From contig DAOWDI010000024.1 of the NCBI GenBank assembly GCA_030639105.1, positions 1 through 5,827 of the forward strand: DNA of 5,827 nt, written 5' to 3'. The translations under genes and the position numbers were made by a program. Numbering within the stretch: the stretch's first letter is position 1; each line of letters opens with the position of its first letter. Positions 1 through 5,558 of this stretch are shown here, piece after piece. This DNA comes from Gammaproteobacteria bacterium (GTDB lineage: Bacteria; Pseudomonadota; Gammaproteobacteria; Ga0077536). The notes beneath the pieces are model-generated. The model was given only the letters and a program-made list of their open reading frames with translations. It was not told the DNA's origin and did not search any database.

Positions 1-818
1 AATCCCTGATCCGACATGGCGAAAACACCCAGCTCGTTGACCGCGCCAAAGCGGTTCTTGAATGCACGAATCAATCGATATCGCCCGGCGTGATCACCCT
101 CGAAATAGAGTACCGCATCGACCATATGCTCAAGTACGCGAGGCCCCGCTAAAGCACCCTCTTTGGTCACGTGACCGACGAGATACACGGCCACGCCGCT
201 TGATTTGGCGAAACGTACGAGGCGCGCCGCGGCTTCGCGGACCTGCGCTACGCTTCCTGGCGCGGACTGCAAATCCGAGCAATACACCGTTTGGATCGAA
301 TCCACAACAACCAGCCGGGATCTTTCTTTCCTTGCGACATCGATAATGCGATCCACATCGGTCTCGATAAGCAGGCGCAGGCTCTCGGCATCCAACTTGA
401 GGCGTTCGGCTCTCAGCGCAATCTGCGAGGCCGACTCTTCCCCGCTGACATAGAGCGGATCGACGCGCGGCAGCGCACAAACCTTACCGAGACTCTGGAG
501 CAACAGCGTCGATTTTCCGATCCCCGGATCGCCGCCGATCAACACCACCGATCCCGGCACTATCCCGCCGCCCAAAACGCGATCCAACTCGGCGATGCCC
601 GAGGTCATGCGCATCGCTTCTTCGGGTACTACATCGGCGAGCAAAGTGACTTCCGTACGCTGCCCTCCATAGGACTCGAAACGTGGACTCGCCAACGGAG
701 CGGTACTAACGACGGTCTCCTCCAGGGTGTTCCAAACCTCGCACTCGCCGCACTGCCCGGACCACTTGGGCTGCGTCGCGCCGCAATTTTGACATTGATA
801 TTCGCGCTTGGTTTTCAT
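1..818 (-). CDS. radA: DNA repair protein RadA (Sms), 5' part, runs off the window
   Basis: RadA is a RecA-like ATPase that processes branched recombination intermediates and promotes branch migration in the cytoplasm. The first 272 codons are visible; the family is usually about 455 residues, so the C-terminal Lon-protease-like domain lies outside. An N-terminal four-cysteine zinc finger is present (C9, C12, C23, C26). It is followed by the ATPase core: Walker A GGDPGIGKST at residues 95-104, Walker B LVVVDSIQT at about 169-177, and the RadA signature KNRFG at 254-258. The ATG at 816-818 is chosen because it puts the zinc finger at the usual distance from the N-terminus. It lies 15 bases after the alr stop, with only a weak ribosome site, so it is probably co-transcribed with alr and dnaB. 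The frame is open to the window edge with no disruption. Identification is secure from the motifs. Confidence 0.97.
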   Translation of the reverse strand, partial: MKTKREYQCQNCGATQPKWSGQCGECEVWNTLEETVVSTAPLASPRFESYGGQRTEVTLLADVVPEEAMRMTSGIAELDRVLGGGIVPGSVVLIGGDPGIGKSTLLLQSLGKVCALPRVDPLYVSGEESASQIALRAERLKLDAESLRLLIETDVDRIIDVARKERSRLVVVDSIQTVYCSDLQSAPGSVAQVREAAARLVRFAKSSGVAVYLVGHVTKEGALAGPRVLEHMVDAVLYFEGDHAGRYRLIRAFKNRFGAVNELGVFAMSDQG

Positions 819-833
819 TCGCGCATCTCGATG

Positions 834-1901
834 CTATACGCACTCGAGATAACGCGCCCGCATACGCACCCGACATAAGAGTTCGTAGGGGATCGTCTGC
901 GCGCTGATCGCGACCTCTTCGACGGGTAATTCCGGGCCCCAGAGTATCACCGGATCCCCCACAGCCGCCTCGGGGATCGGTCGCAAATCGACCGTCAACA
1001 TATCCATTGACGCCTCACCGACAACCTGCGTCCTGACCCCAGCGACGTTGATCGGTGTGCCCGTAGCCGCCTGCCGCGGATAACCGTCCCCGTAGCCAAA
1101 GGCGACAACACCCACGCGCATGGCCTCCGGGCAGATGTAAGCCTTGCCATAGCCGACGCTGCCGCCGGCCGCTACATCACGAACCGAGATCAAACTCGAC
1201 GCCACCGTCATTGCGGGTTGCAGACCGTATTCGACGCCGCAGCGGCCATGAAATGGTGATACGCCATAGAGCATGAGACCGGGCCGAACCCAATGCGCAT
1301 GGCACGCCGGCCAGGCCAACACGGCCGCGGAATTTGCGATTGAGCGTTCCCCGCCGTATGCGGCAACGGCGGATCCAAAACTCTGCAATTGCTCGGCGAC
1401 ACTCGCATCGTTCTCGCGATGCGCACTGGCGAGATGCGTCATGAACCGGATTGTGCGATGCCTCCCCCGCAGCTGCCGTACGACAGCGCCTACCTCGGGC
1501 GGCGAAAACCCGAGGCGATGCATGCCGGAATCGATCTTTATCCACAGCGCAATATTGGCTCGCGCATCGCTCAACGGCCCAACCTGGTCATGCGTATGTA
1601 CTACCGTCTCCAATCCACTGGCTGCGATTTCGCCGACTTCGTTGGCAGTAAACGGACCTTCGAGTAATACAATCGAGCGAGCGATCCCGGCTTTGCGTAA
1701 TGCGAGCGCTTCATCGAGAGATGCTACGCCGAAGGCATCGGCCTGATGCTCTAATGCTCCGGCTATCCGTGCTATGCCGTGCCCATATCCGTCAGCTTTG
1801 ATAATGGCCATGACGCGCGTATGCGGCGCGCAGCGCCGTACGACCTGTAGGTTTGCCTTAACCGCCGAGATGTTGACTATGACCCGCGCGGGTCGAGTCA
1901 T
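834..1901 (-). CDS. alr: Alanine racemase
   Basis: This PLP-dependent enzyme interconverts L- and D-alanine and supplies D-alanine for peptidoglycan. At 355 residues it has normal family length. The PLP-binding lysine is K35 in KADGYGHG (35-42), at the N-terminal barrel position expected for fold-type III enzymes. The motif IKIDSGMHRLG (121-131) carries R129, matching the arginine near the PLP phenol oxygen. The second catalytic residue is Y251 in SVGYGKAY (248-255), in the C-terminal beta domain. SMDMLTVDL (298-306) and IPYELLC (337-343) are the typical C-terminal motifs. The ATG overlaps the dnaB stop in an ATGA, and a GAGGGG stretch lies about six bases upstream, so translation is probably coupled to dnaB. 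Biosynthetic Alr and catabolic DadX paralogues cannot be told apart from sequence alone. The dnaB-alr neighbourhood, as in many gammaproteobacteria, favours the biosynthetic alr. Confidence 0.97.
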   Translation of the reverse strand: MTRPARVIVNISAVKANLQVVRRCAPHTRVMAIIKADGYGHGIARIAGALEHQADAFGVASLDEALALRKAGIARSIVLLEGPFTANEVGEIAASGLETVVHTHDQVGPLSDARANIALWIKIDSGMHRLGFSPPEVGAVVRQLRGRHRTIRFMTHLASAHRENDASVAEQLQSFGSAVAAYGGERSIANSAAVLAWPACHAHWVRPGLMLYGVSPFHGRCGVEYGLQPAMTVASSLISVRDVAAGGSVGYGKAYICPEAMRVGVVAFGYGDGYPRQAATGTPINVAGVRTQVVGEASMDMLTVDLRPIPEAAVGDPVILWGPELPVEEVAISAQTIPYELLCRVRMRARYLECV

Positions 1902-3304
1902 CCCGGCCCCTCGGCAGGGGAGAAATCCTCATGCGCGAGATTTTCGAACGTCGTGTATTCCCCAAAAAACCGTAGCTTGCGTGTGCCGATCGGCCCGTTG
2001 CGCTGCTTGCCTATAATGATTTCCGCAATGCCTTTATCGACGCTATCTTCGTCATAGACTTCGTCGCGATAGATAAACATGATGACATCGGCGTCCTGTT
2101 CTATGGCGCCGGATTCACGCAAGTCTGACATCACGGGGCGCTTGTCCTGGCGCTGTTCGAGGCTTCTATTCAGCTGCGACAGCGCCATGACCGGGACATT
2201 CAACTCCTTCGCCAGAGCCTTAAGCGATCGCGAAATTTCGGAAATCTCCGTCGCCCGATTTTCCTTTGAACCGTGCACCTGCATCAGCTGCAGATAATCC
2301 ACGACGACCAGTCCAAGACCATGCTCCCGCGCGAGCCGGCGACAACGCGTGCGCAACTCGCCCGGAGACAGCGCGGGCGTGTCGTCAATATACATATTGA
2401 CTTCCGACAGGATACCGACCGCATGGGTCAATCTCGGCCAATCGTCGTCTCCAAGTTTTCCGGTACGGATCTTATGTTGATCGATGCGGCCCAGCGAAGA
2501 AAGCATGCGCATCGCCAATTGCTCGCTCGGCATTTCCATACTGAACATCGCAACCGGCAGAGATTCTTTGATCGCGGCGTGTTGCGCTATATTGACCGCA
2601 AACGCAGTCTTGCCCATCGATGGGCGCCCGGCCACGATGACGAGATCGGCAGGCTGCAGTCCGGAAGTCATCGTATCGACCTCATAAAACCCAGTGGCGA
2701 CACCGGTGATCGGGTTGTCGCGCTGAAACAACAGATCGATACGATCGAGGGCATCGACGAGGAGATCCTTGACGCGGCGAAACCCACGTTTTCCACGTGA
2801 TTCGCGTTCGGCGATCGCAAATACCATGCGTTCCGCGGAGTCCAGCAGCTCATCGGCGGAGCGGCCCTCGGTGCGATATCCGCTATCGGCGATATCGGTG
2901 CCGATGCGCACGAGGGACCGAAGAACCGAACGTTCGCGGACGATGTCCGCATAAGCGGCTATGTTCGCGGCAGAGGGCGTGTTTTCTGACAGCTGAGCAA
3001 GATATTGCAGCCCGCCGATGGTCTCGAGTTGTTCGTTTTGCTGCAACCACTCCGCCAAAGTAACGACATCGTAGGGTTTCCCATCGTTCGCCAGTGCCTC
3101 GATAGCGCGGAATATTTCGCTGTGGTCGCGGCGATAGAAATCGCCTTCGATGACACGTTCGACGACTTGCAGCCACGCTTCATTGTCGAGCATGAGGCCA
3201 CCGAGCACCGATTGCTCCGCTTCGATGGAATGTGGCGGAACCTTGAGTGAATCCGTAACCGCATCGCGCCACGTGCCGGCAATCGTCATGTTTTCTGAAG
3301 CCAT
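1898..3304 (-). CDS. dnaB: Replicative DNA helicase DnaB
   Basis: DnaB is the hexameric 5'-3' helicase that unwinds DNA at the replication fork and recruits DnaG primase. From the ATG at 3302-3304 it has 468 residues, close to the E. coli length of 471. The N-terminal collar domain begins with VPPHSIEAEQSVLGGLMLDN, an almost invariant family start. The RecA-like C-terminal domain has Walker A GRPSMGKTA (residues 226-234 from this start), Walker B LVVVDYLQL (332-340), and the GKQRNGP loop (432-438) near the arginine-finger region. No intein is present. The start is uncertain: GTG at 3337 and ATG at 3289 are also in frame, and none has a good Shine-Dalgarno. The ATG at 3304 leaves about 20 residues before the conserved core, similar to E. 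coli. It overlaps alr downstream. A 362-base gap upstream includes an inserted palindromic element, so dnaB may use its own promoter, though no convincing one was found. Confidence 0.97.
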   Translation of the reverse strand: MASENMTIAGTWRDAVTDSLKVPPHSIEAEQSVLGGLMLDNEAWLQVVERVIEGDFYRRDHSEIFRAIEALANDGKPYDVVTLAEWLQQNEQLETIGGLQYLAQLSENTPSAANIAAYADIVRERSVLRSLVRIGTDIADSGYRTEGRSADELLDSAERMVFAIAERESRGKRGFRRVKDLLVDALDRIDLLFQRDNPITGVATGFYEVDTMTSGLQPADLVIVAGRPSMGKTAFAVNIAQHAAIKESLPVAMFSMEMPSEQLAMRMLSSLGRIDQHKIRTGKLGDDDWPRLTHAVGILSEVNMYIDDTPALSPGELRTRCRRLAREHGLGLVVVDYLQLMQVHGSKENRATEISEISRSLKALAKELNVPVMALSQLNRSLEQRQDKRPVMSDLRESGAIEQDADVIMFIYRDEVYDEDSVDKGIAEIIIGKQRNGPIGTRKLRFFGEYTTFENLAHEDFSPAEGPG

Positions 3305-3503
3305 GCTATAGGGGGTCGGTCGAATTGACGCGAACACCGGCTAGCCACGATAGCTTACCAGTCGCCACGATGATGACGCAGTCCATTGAACCGGGGGAAG
3401 ATTTGACTTCTTGGGAGGAAAACGGCTTGTCTTTCCGAGAGCAGAAAATCTTCATGCGAATCAGTGGACCGATGAGGATGTTTCGATAGGGTGGGCGATC
3501 CGG
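3305..3503. other. dnaB leader / ancestral rplI-dnaB intergenic region, no gene recognised
   Basis: This stretch separates the dnaB start from the inserted palindromic element. No credible coding frame was found on either strand. No -35/-10 pair with good spacing was seen in the dnaB direction, and there is no classical stem plus T-run terminator. The only structure noticed is a nested inverted repeat listed separately (3397-3453). Part of the region (3305-3337) would be coding if dnaB uses its in-frame GTG. Confidence 0.6.
3397..3453. repeat. Nested inverted repeat in the dnaB leader
   Basis: GAAGATTT at 3397-3404 is the exact reverse complement of AAATCTTC at 3446-3453. Between them, GGAAA (about 3416-3420) faces TTTCC (about 3432-3436) in the same nested order, so a branched or interrupted stem could form in the dnaB 5' leader RNA. 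An 8-base inverted pair in a stretch this size arises by chance fairly often; the nesting is the only reason to record it. There is no T-run, so it is not an obvious terminator. Confidence 0.3.
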
Positions 3504-3507
3504 CTAG
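3504..3507. repeat. Putative target-site duplication CTAG, left copy
   Basis: CTAG directly abuts the left terminal repeat, and an identical CTAG abuts the right one at 3667-3670. Because CTAG is its own reverse complement, it could be a duplicated target or the outermost four bases of a 22-base inverted repeat. Sequence alone cannot decide. The central TA alone could also be the duplication. Confidence 0.55.
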
Positions 3508-3666
3508 GAGGCTGTCCGAGAATAGGAGTCGTAGCGAGGGAAAGCTGGCTTGAGTCAGATTTTTTCATTTTTTGAGGCGAATATTGGGTATATTTAACGA
3601 AAAAAATGGAGAAATCTGACTAAATCCAGCTTTTCCGCAGTAGGCTTTCTATTCTCGGACAGCCTC
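3508..3666. mobile_element. MITE-like, almost fully palindromic insertion element
   Basis: The element has perfect terminal inverted repeats: GAGGCTGTCCGAGAATAG at 3508-3525 and its reverse complement at 3649-3666. Both are flanked by CTAG (3504-3507 and 3667-3670), so the perfect symmetry spans 22 bases per end. The arms continue as an ungapped imperfect palindrome to a 7-base centre (3584-3590). Counted by eye, 63 of 80 positions per side are complementary, including the block AAAGCTGG..TT.AGTCAGATTT. No reading frame of useful size lies inside, so it cannot encode a transposase and would depend on one supplied elsewhere. A 4-base CTAG duplication and GAG-beginning ends resemble the IS5 group of the IS5 family. 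If the duplication is only TA, an IS630/mariner-like or IS427-like parent is equally possible. Family assignment is inference; the terminal repeats are directly visible. Confidence 0.8.
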
Positions 3667-3670
3667 CTAG
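3667..3670. repeat. Putative target-site duplication CTAG, right copy, containing the rplI stop codon
   Basis: Read on the minus strand, the end of rplI is GGA CAC TAG. The last C of the histidine codon and the TAG stop together form this CTAG. The element therefore sits immediately after the stop codon, and the duplicated target keeps the gene intact. Confidence 0.55.
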
Positions 3671-4140
3671 TGTCCGGAATCGGCGATGGCTTCCTCCTCC
3701 GCGACCACGTATACCGTAACCGAGGTGTTGGCATCAGCATGCATATGTATGGTCACATGGTGTTCACCCAACTCGCGTAGTGGTCCATCAGGTAGCCGTA
3801 CTTCACGCTTCTCGATCTCATTGCCGGTTGCGGAAATCGCCTCGGCGATCTCCACAGCACCGATCGAGCCATACAACTTGCCTTCAGTACCGGCTTTGGT
3901 GGCAATGGTAACCGAGAGATCGGCCATCCCCTCTATTCGATGCTCCGCCGCGGACAAGACATCCGATTGTGCCTTCTCCAAATCTACACGTTGCGCTTCG
4001 AATTTCTCGGCATTTTCTTGCGTCGCCGCTACCGCCCGTTTTTGCGGGATCAAAAAATTCCGACCGTACCCCGCACGAACCCGGACCTTGTCACCCAGAT
4101 CGCCCAACTTGTGGATCTTTTCCAACAGAATTACTTCCAT
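3667..4140 (-). CDS. rplI: 50S ribosomal protein L9 (bL9)
   Basis: bL9 binds 23S rRNA near the L1 stalk base, with two globular domains joined by a long helix. The family usually has about 149 residues; this one has 157. It starts MEVILLEKIHKLGDLGDKV, and the rRNA-binding signature GYGRNFLIPQKRAVAAT follows at about residues 24-40. A charged connecting helix covers roughly 42-75. The C-terminal domain includes KAGTEGKLYGSIG (82-94) and VRLPDGPLRELGEH (114-127). The protein ends in an extra acidic EEEAIADSGH. A strong Shine-Dalgarno, AGAGGAA at 4148-4154, lies seven bases before the ATG and fixes the start. The gene begins 58 bases after the DUF2232 stop and belongs to the rpsF-rpsR-rplI ribosomal operon. 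The stop codon lies in the CTAG flanking the inserted palindrome, but the L9 sequence appears complete. Confidence 0.98.
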   Translation of the reverse strand: MEVILLEKIHKLGDLGDKVRVRAGYGRNFLIPQKRAVAATQENAEKFEAQRVDLEKAQSDVLSAAEHRIEGMADLSVTIATKAGTEGKLYGSIGAVEIAEAISATGNEIEKREVRLPDGPLRELGEHHVTIHMHADANTSVTVYVVAEEEAIADSGH

Positions 4141-4198
4141 AACAGCGTTCCTCTACTCGAATACAATCGTTCTGGCTGCTCACGGCGTTCACGCCCGA

Positions 4199-5113
4199 TC
4201 AATTTCCACCGCGTAACCGACGGATGTCGGCTACCATGTCGAGGATGCCGATAAATGCAAGTATCATAAATGCACCTATCAACCCCACCCAAAGTAACAT
4301 CAAGGTCAGCAATACATAAAACCCAACGAGCCACCAATTCGCCATAACAACCTTGTGCAGGCGATGGTGGATAAGAGCGAGCCCTTGAAAGGCCAACAAT
4401 ACCACCAGCACAATGAGCAAGTCACTCAGCAACCCATAGATCCCACCCGCAGCCAGCTGTACCAAGGCAAAGAACGCGATCAGTGCGGCGATCGGTGAGA
4501 CCACCCGAGGCAAGCATAGACCTCGAAACTCGCCGCCAAACCCCCCGGGATTATACAATCCTGCCTGCCACCACCTGGCAAGAAGTATGGTCGTCATCCA
4601 GTACAGGCAGACGGCAACGATCATTGCTTCGTGCATGGCCCCCGCAATGGCGGCAATCTCTTCTACGTCGTAAAACGTTCCGCCCTGGTCCCGGATCATC
4701 TCACCTAGGCCCTGCAGCCATGTCGTCCAGTGCGCCGTCATATCCGGGAGGAGCATTCGCGCCAAAACCGCGTAAAGTGCCGCGAACATCGCACACACCA
4801 TCAGCGCCAGGCCCTGACTCTCGGAGGCTCGCAGGGCACATCCAGCCACCAAGACCGGGATCCAGATGACACCGAGTAGCAGGGCCGCTCCCGGCTGCTG
4901 CAGCAGTACTAAATACGCCACACCGGCGACCAGGATCGCAACCGCACTGATGCGCATTCCTTCGACCGCCCCGAAGCGCAATGCCGCCAAGCCGATGATA
5001 GCGCCGCTGACAACCATGAACGGTGCAAAAAACAGGGCGAATACGGCGTATGCCGCGGCATTAATCGATGCCGCCATCGGACTGCGCATCGCAAATTTCG
5101 CGATCCCGAGCAT
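4199..5113 (-). CDS. DUF2232 (YybS-like) integral membrane protein
   Basis: This is a 304-residue, very hydrophobic protein of unknown function. It has about seven or eight likely membrane segments, roughly at residues 17-45, 55-71, 76-93, 101-122, 155-180, 205-224, 228-248 and 258-292 (judged by eye). The motif WWQAGLYNPGGFGGEF (181-196), between membrane segments, resembles the conserved loop of DUF2232 proteins commonly found between rpsR and rplI in gammaproteobacteria. A soluble loop at about 123-154 contains several charged and aromatic residues. The C-terminus ends in a basic, likely cytoplasmic tail (IRRLRGGN). The ATG at 5111-5113 is the first in-frame start after an upstream TAA (5138-5140) and lacks a Shine-Dalgarno. 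It lies one base after the stop of a possible short ORF, suggesting translational coupling. Family assignment rests on position, topology and this motif, not on a search; no biochemical role should be assumed. Confidence 0.85.
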   Translation of the reverse strand: MLGIAKFAMRSPMAASINAAAYAVFALFFAPFMVVSGAIIGLAALRFGAVEGMRISAVAILVAGVAYLVLLQQPGAALLLGVIWIPVLVAGCALRASESQGLALMVCAMFAALYAVLARMLLPDMTAHWTTWLQGLGEMIRDQGGTFYDVEEIAAIAGAMHEAMIVAVCLYWMTTILLARWWQAGLYNPGGFGGEFRGLCLPRVVSPIAALIAFFALVQLAAGGIYGLLSDLLIVLVVLLAFQGLALIHHRLHKVVMANWWLVGFYVLLTLMLLWVGLIGAFMILAFIGILDMVADIRRLRGGN

Positions 5114-5114
5114 A

Positions 5115-5141
5115 CTAAACTGGCAGCCTGAGGCGGTTTAG
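5115..5141 (-). promoter_or_regulatory. Potential hairpin just before the DUF2232 start codon
   Basis: On the minus strand CTAAAC (5141-5136) can pair with GTTTAG (5120-5115), enclosing a small GCC-TCA-GGC stem (5134-5126). An alternative pairing, CTGGC (5147-5143) with GCCAG (5124-5120), uses overlapping bases, so the two exclude each other or form a pseudoknot. The structure overlaps the 3' end of the possible leader ORF and ends one base before the DUF2232 ATG, where it could limit or couple initiation. This is pattern-based only; folding energies were not computed. Confidence 0.25.
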
Positions 5142-5171
5142 CGCCAGGCCGTCTTTCTTACTCATCGGCAT
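5115..5171 (-). CDS. Possible 18-codon leader ORF upstream of the DUF2232 gene
   Basis: A short frame, MPMSKKDGLALNRLRLPV, starts at ATG 5169-5171 (second ATG at 5163-5165) and ends in TAG at 5115-5117. A single T separates that stop from the DUF2232 ATG. An AGGTGA ribosome-site-like sequence lies five bases before the first ATG, much better than anything in front of the DUF2232 gene. A ribosome finishing here could reinitiate on DUF2232. The peptide is basic and matches nothing I recognise. It could instead be the original N-terminus of DUF2232 separated by a frameshift, or chance, since 18-codon frames are common. Supported only by the ribosome site and the stop-start spacing. Confidence 0.3.
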   Translation of the reverse strand: MPMSKKDGLALNRLRLPV

Positions 5172-5250
5172 GACGATCACCTACTCGATTGAATTGAATA
5201 CTGAATTTCTGACCTGGAGCCGTACCGATTGCCTTTCCGAGGAAAGACAT

Positions 5251-5256
5251 ATTATA
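5251..5256 (-). promoter_or_regulatory. Perfect -10-like hexamer TATAAT between rpsR and DUF2232
   Basis: TATAAT occurs on the minus strand about 60 bases after the rpsR stop and 138 bases before the DUF2232 start, in an AT-rich patch. No good TTGACA-like hexamer is found 16-18 bases upstream, where the sequence reads around GCTCAC, and there is no extended TG. Immediately downstream CTTTCC/GGAAAG (5233-5246) can form a short stem near the expected transcript start. It could be an internal promoter for DUF2232-rplI, but one hexamer is weak evidence. Confidence 0.3.
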
Positions 5257-5316
5257 TGCGTTTCAAAGGACAAGTGAGCTCGCGTCGATCCGACCGATCT
5301 TAGTGGGGACCGCAGG

Positions 5317-5541
5317 CTAATGCGCGTCGCAATAGGGGACCAACGCCAGATACCTTGCCCGCTTGATCGCCGTCGCCAGTTGACGTTGGTATCTGGCCTT
5401 GGTGCCGGATATCCGGGCGGGAACTATCTTGCCGCTCTCAGTTATATAGGCCTTCAACGTATTGAGGTCCTTGTAATCGATCTCTTCAACGCCTTCGGCG
5501 GTAAACTTACAAAATCGACGTCGTCGAAAAAATCTTGCCAT
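5317..5541 (-). CDS. rpsR: 30S ribosomal protein S18 (bS18)
   Basis: bS18 sits on the 30S platform, where it binds with S6 to the central domain of 16S rRNA. The 74-residue length is normal. The sequence is highly conserved: an arginine-rich N-terminus [13 protein letters not shown], then [26 protein letters not shown] (residues 22-47), then [23 protein letters not shown] (48-70). This is nearly colinear with the E. coli protein. The ATG at 5539-5541 is preceded by GGAGAA (5547-5552) at five bases' spacing. It lies 17 bases after the stop of the presumed rpsF. No PriB gene lies between them, unlike the enteric rpsF-priB-rpsR-rplI arrangement. No terminator was seen after its stop, so transcription may continue into DUF2232. 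Confidence 0.99.
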   Translation of the reverse strand: MARFFRRRRFCKFTAEGVEEIDYKDLNTLKAYITESGKIVPARISGTKARYQRQLATAIKRARYLALVPYCDAH

Positions 5542-5558
5542 CGGGGTTCTCCAAATTC

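Noticed and set aside
291..878. 195-codon plus-strand ORF antisense to radA
   Set aside because: It lies opposite the clearly coding radA frame with Walker A and zinc-finger motifs. The translation has no recognisable domain and no convincing ribosome site.
1538..1546. Perfect DnaA-box consensus TTATCCACA
   Set aside because: It lies inside alr and encodes the conserved LWIK stretch just before IDSGMHRLG. It is single and has no neighbouring boxes or AT-rich unwinding region, so protein coding explains it.
2273..2800. 175-codon plus-strand ORF antisense to dnaB
   Set aside because: It is a shadow of the highly conserved DnaB ATPase domain; the codon pattern and motifs support the minus strand only.
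2224..2819. Two GCGATCGC octamers within dnaB (near 2224 and 2812), resembling the cyanobacterial HIP1 repeat
   Set aside because: Two copies inside coding sequence are too few to indicate an over-represented motif, and the gene order is not cyanobacterial.
3504..3670. The palindrome as a simple rho-independent terminator for rplI
   Set aside because: The stem is far too long, has no T-run after its 3' arm on the minus strand, and is bounded by exact inverted ends with matching CTAG flanks, which fits an insertion element better.
3686..4216. 176-codon plus-strand ORF antisense to rplI
   Set aside because: It is serine/threonine-rich low-quality sequence opposite a complete L9 gene, and is best explained as a shadow frame.
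4402..4409. CCACCAGC, the reverse complement of the E. coli Chi site
   Set aside because: It is within the DUF2232 coding sequence, a single octamer is expected by chance at this scale, and the Chi sequence of this organism is unknown.
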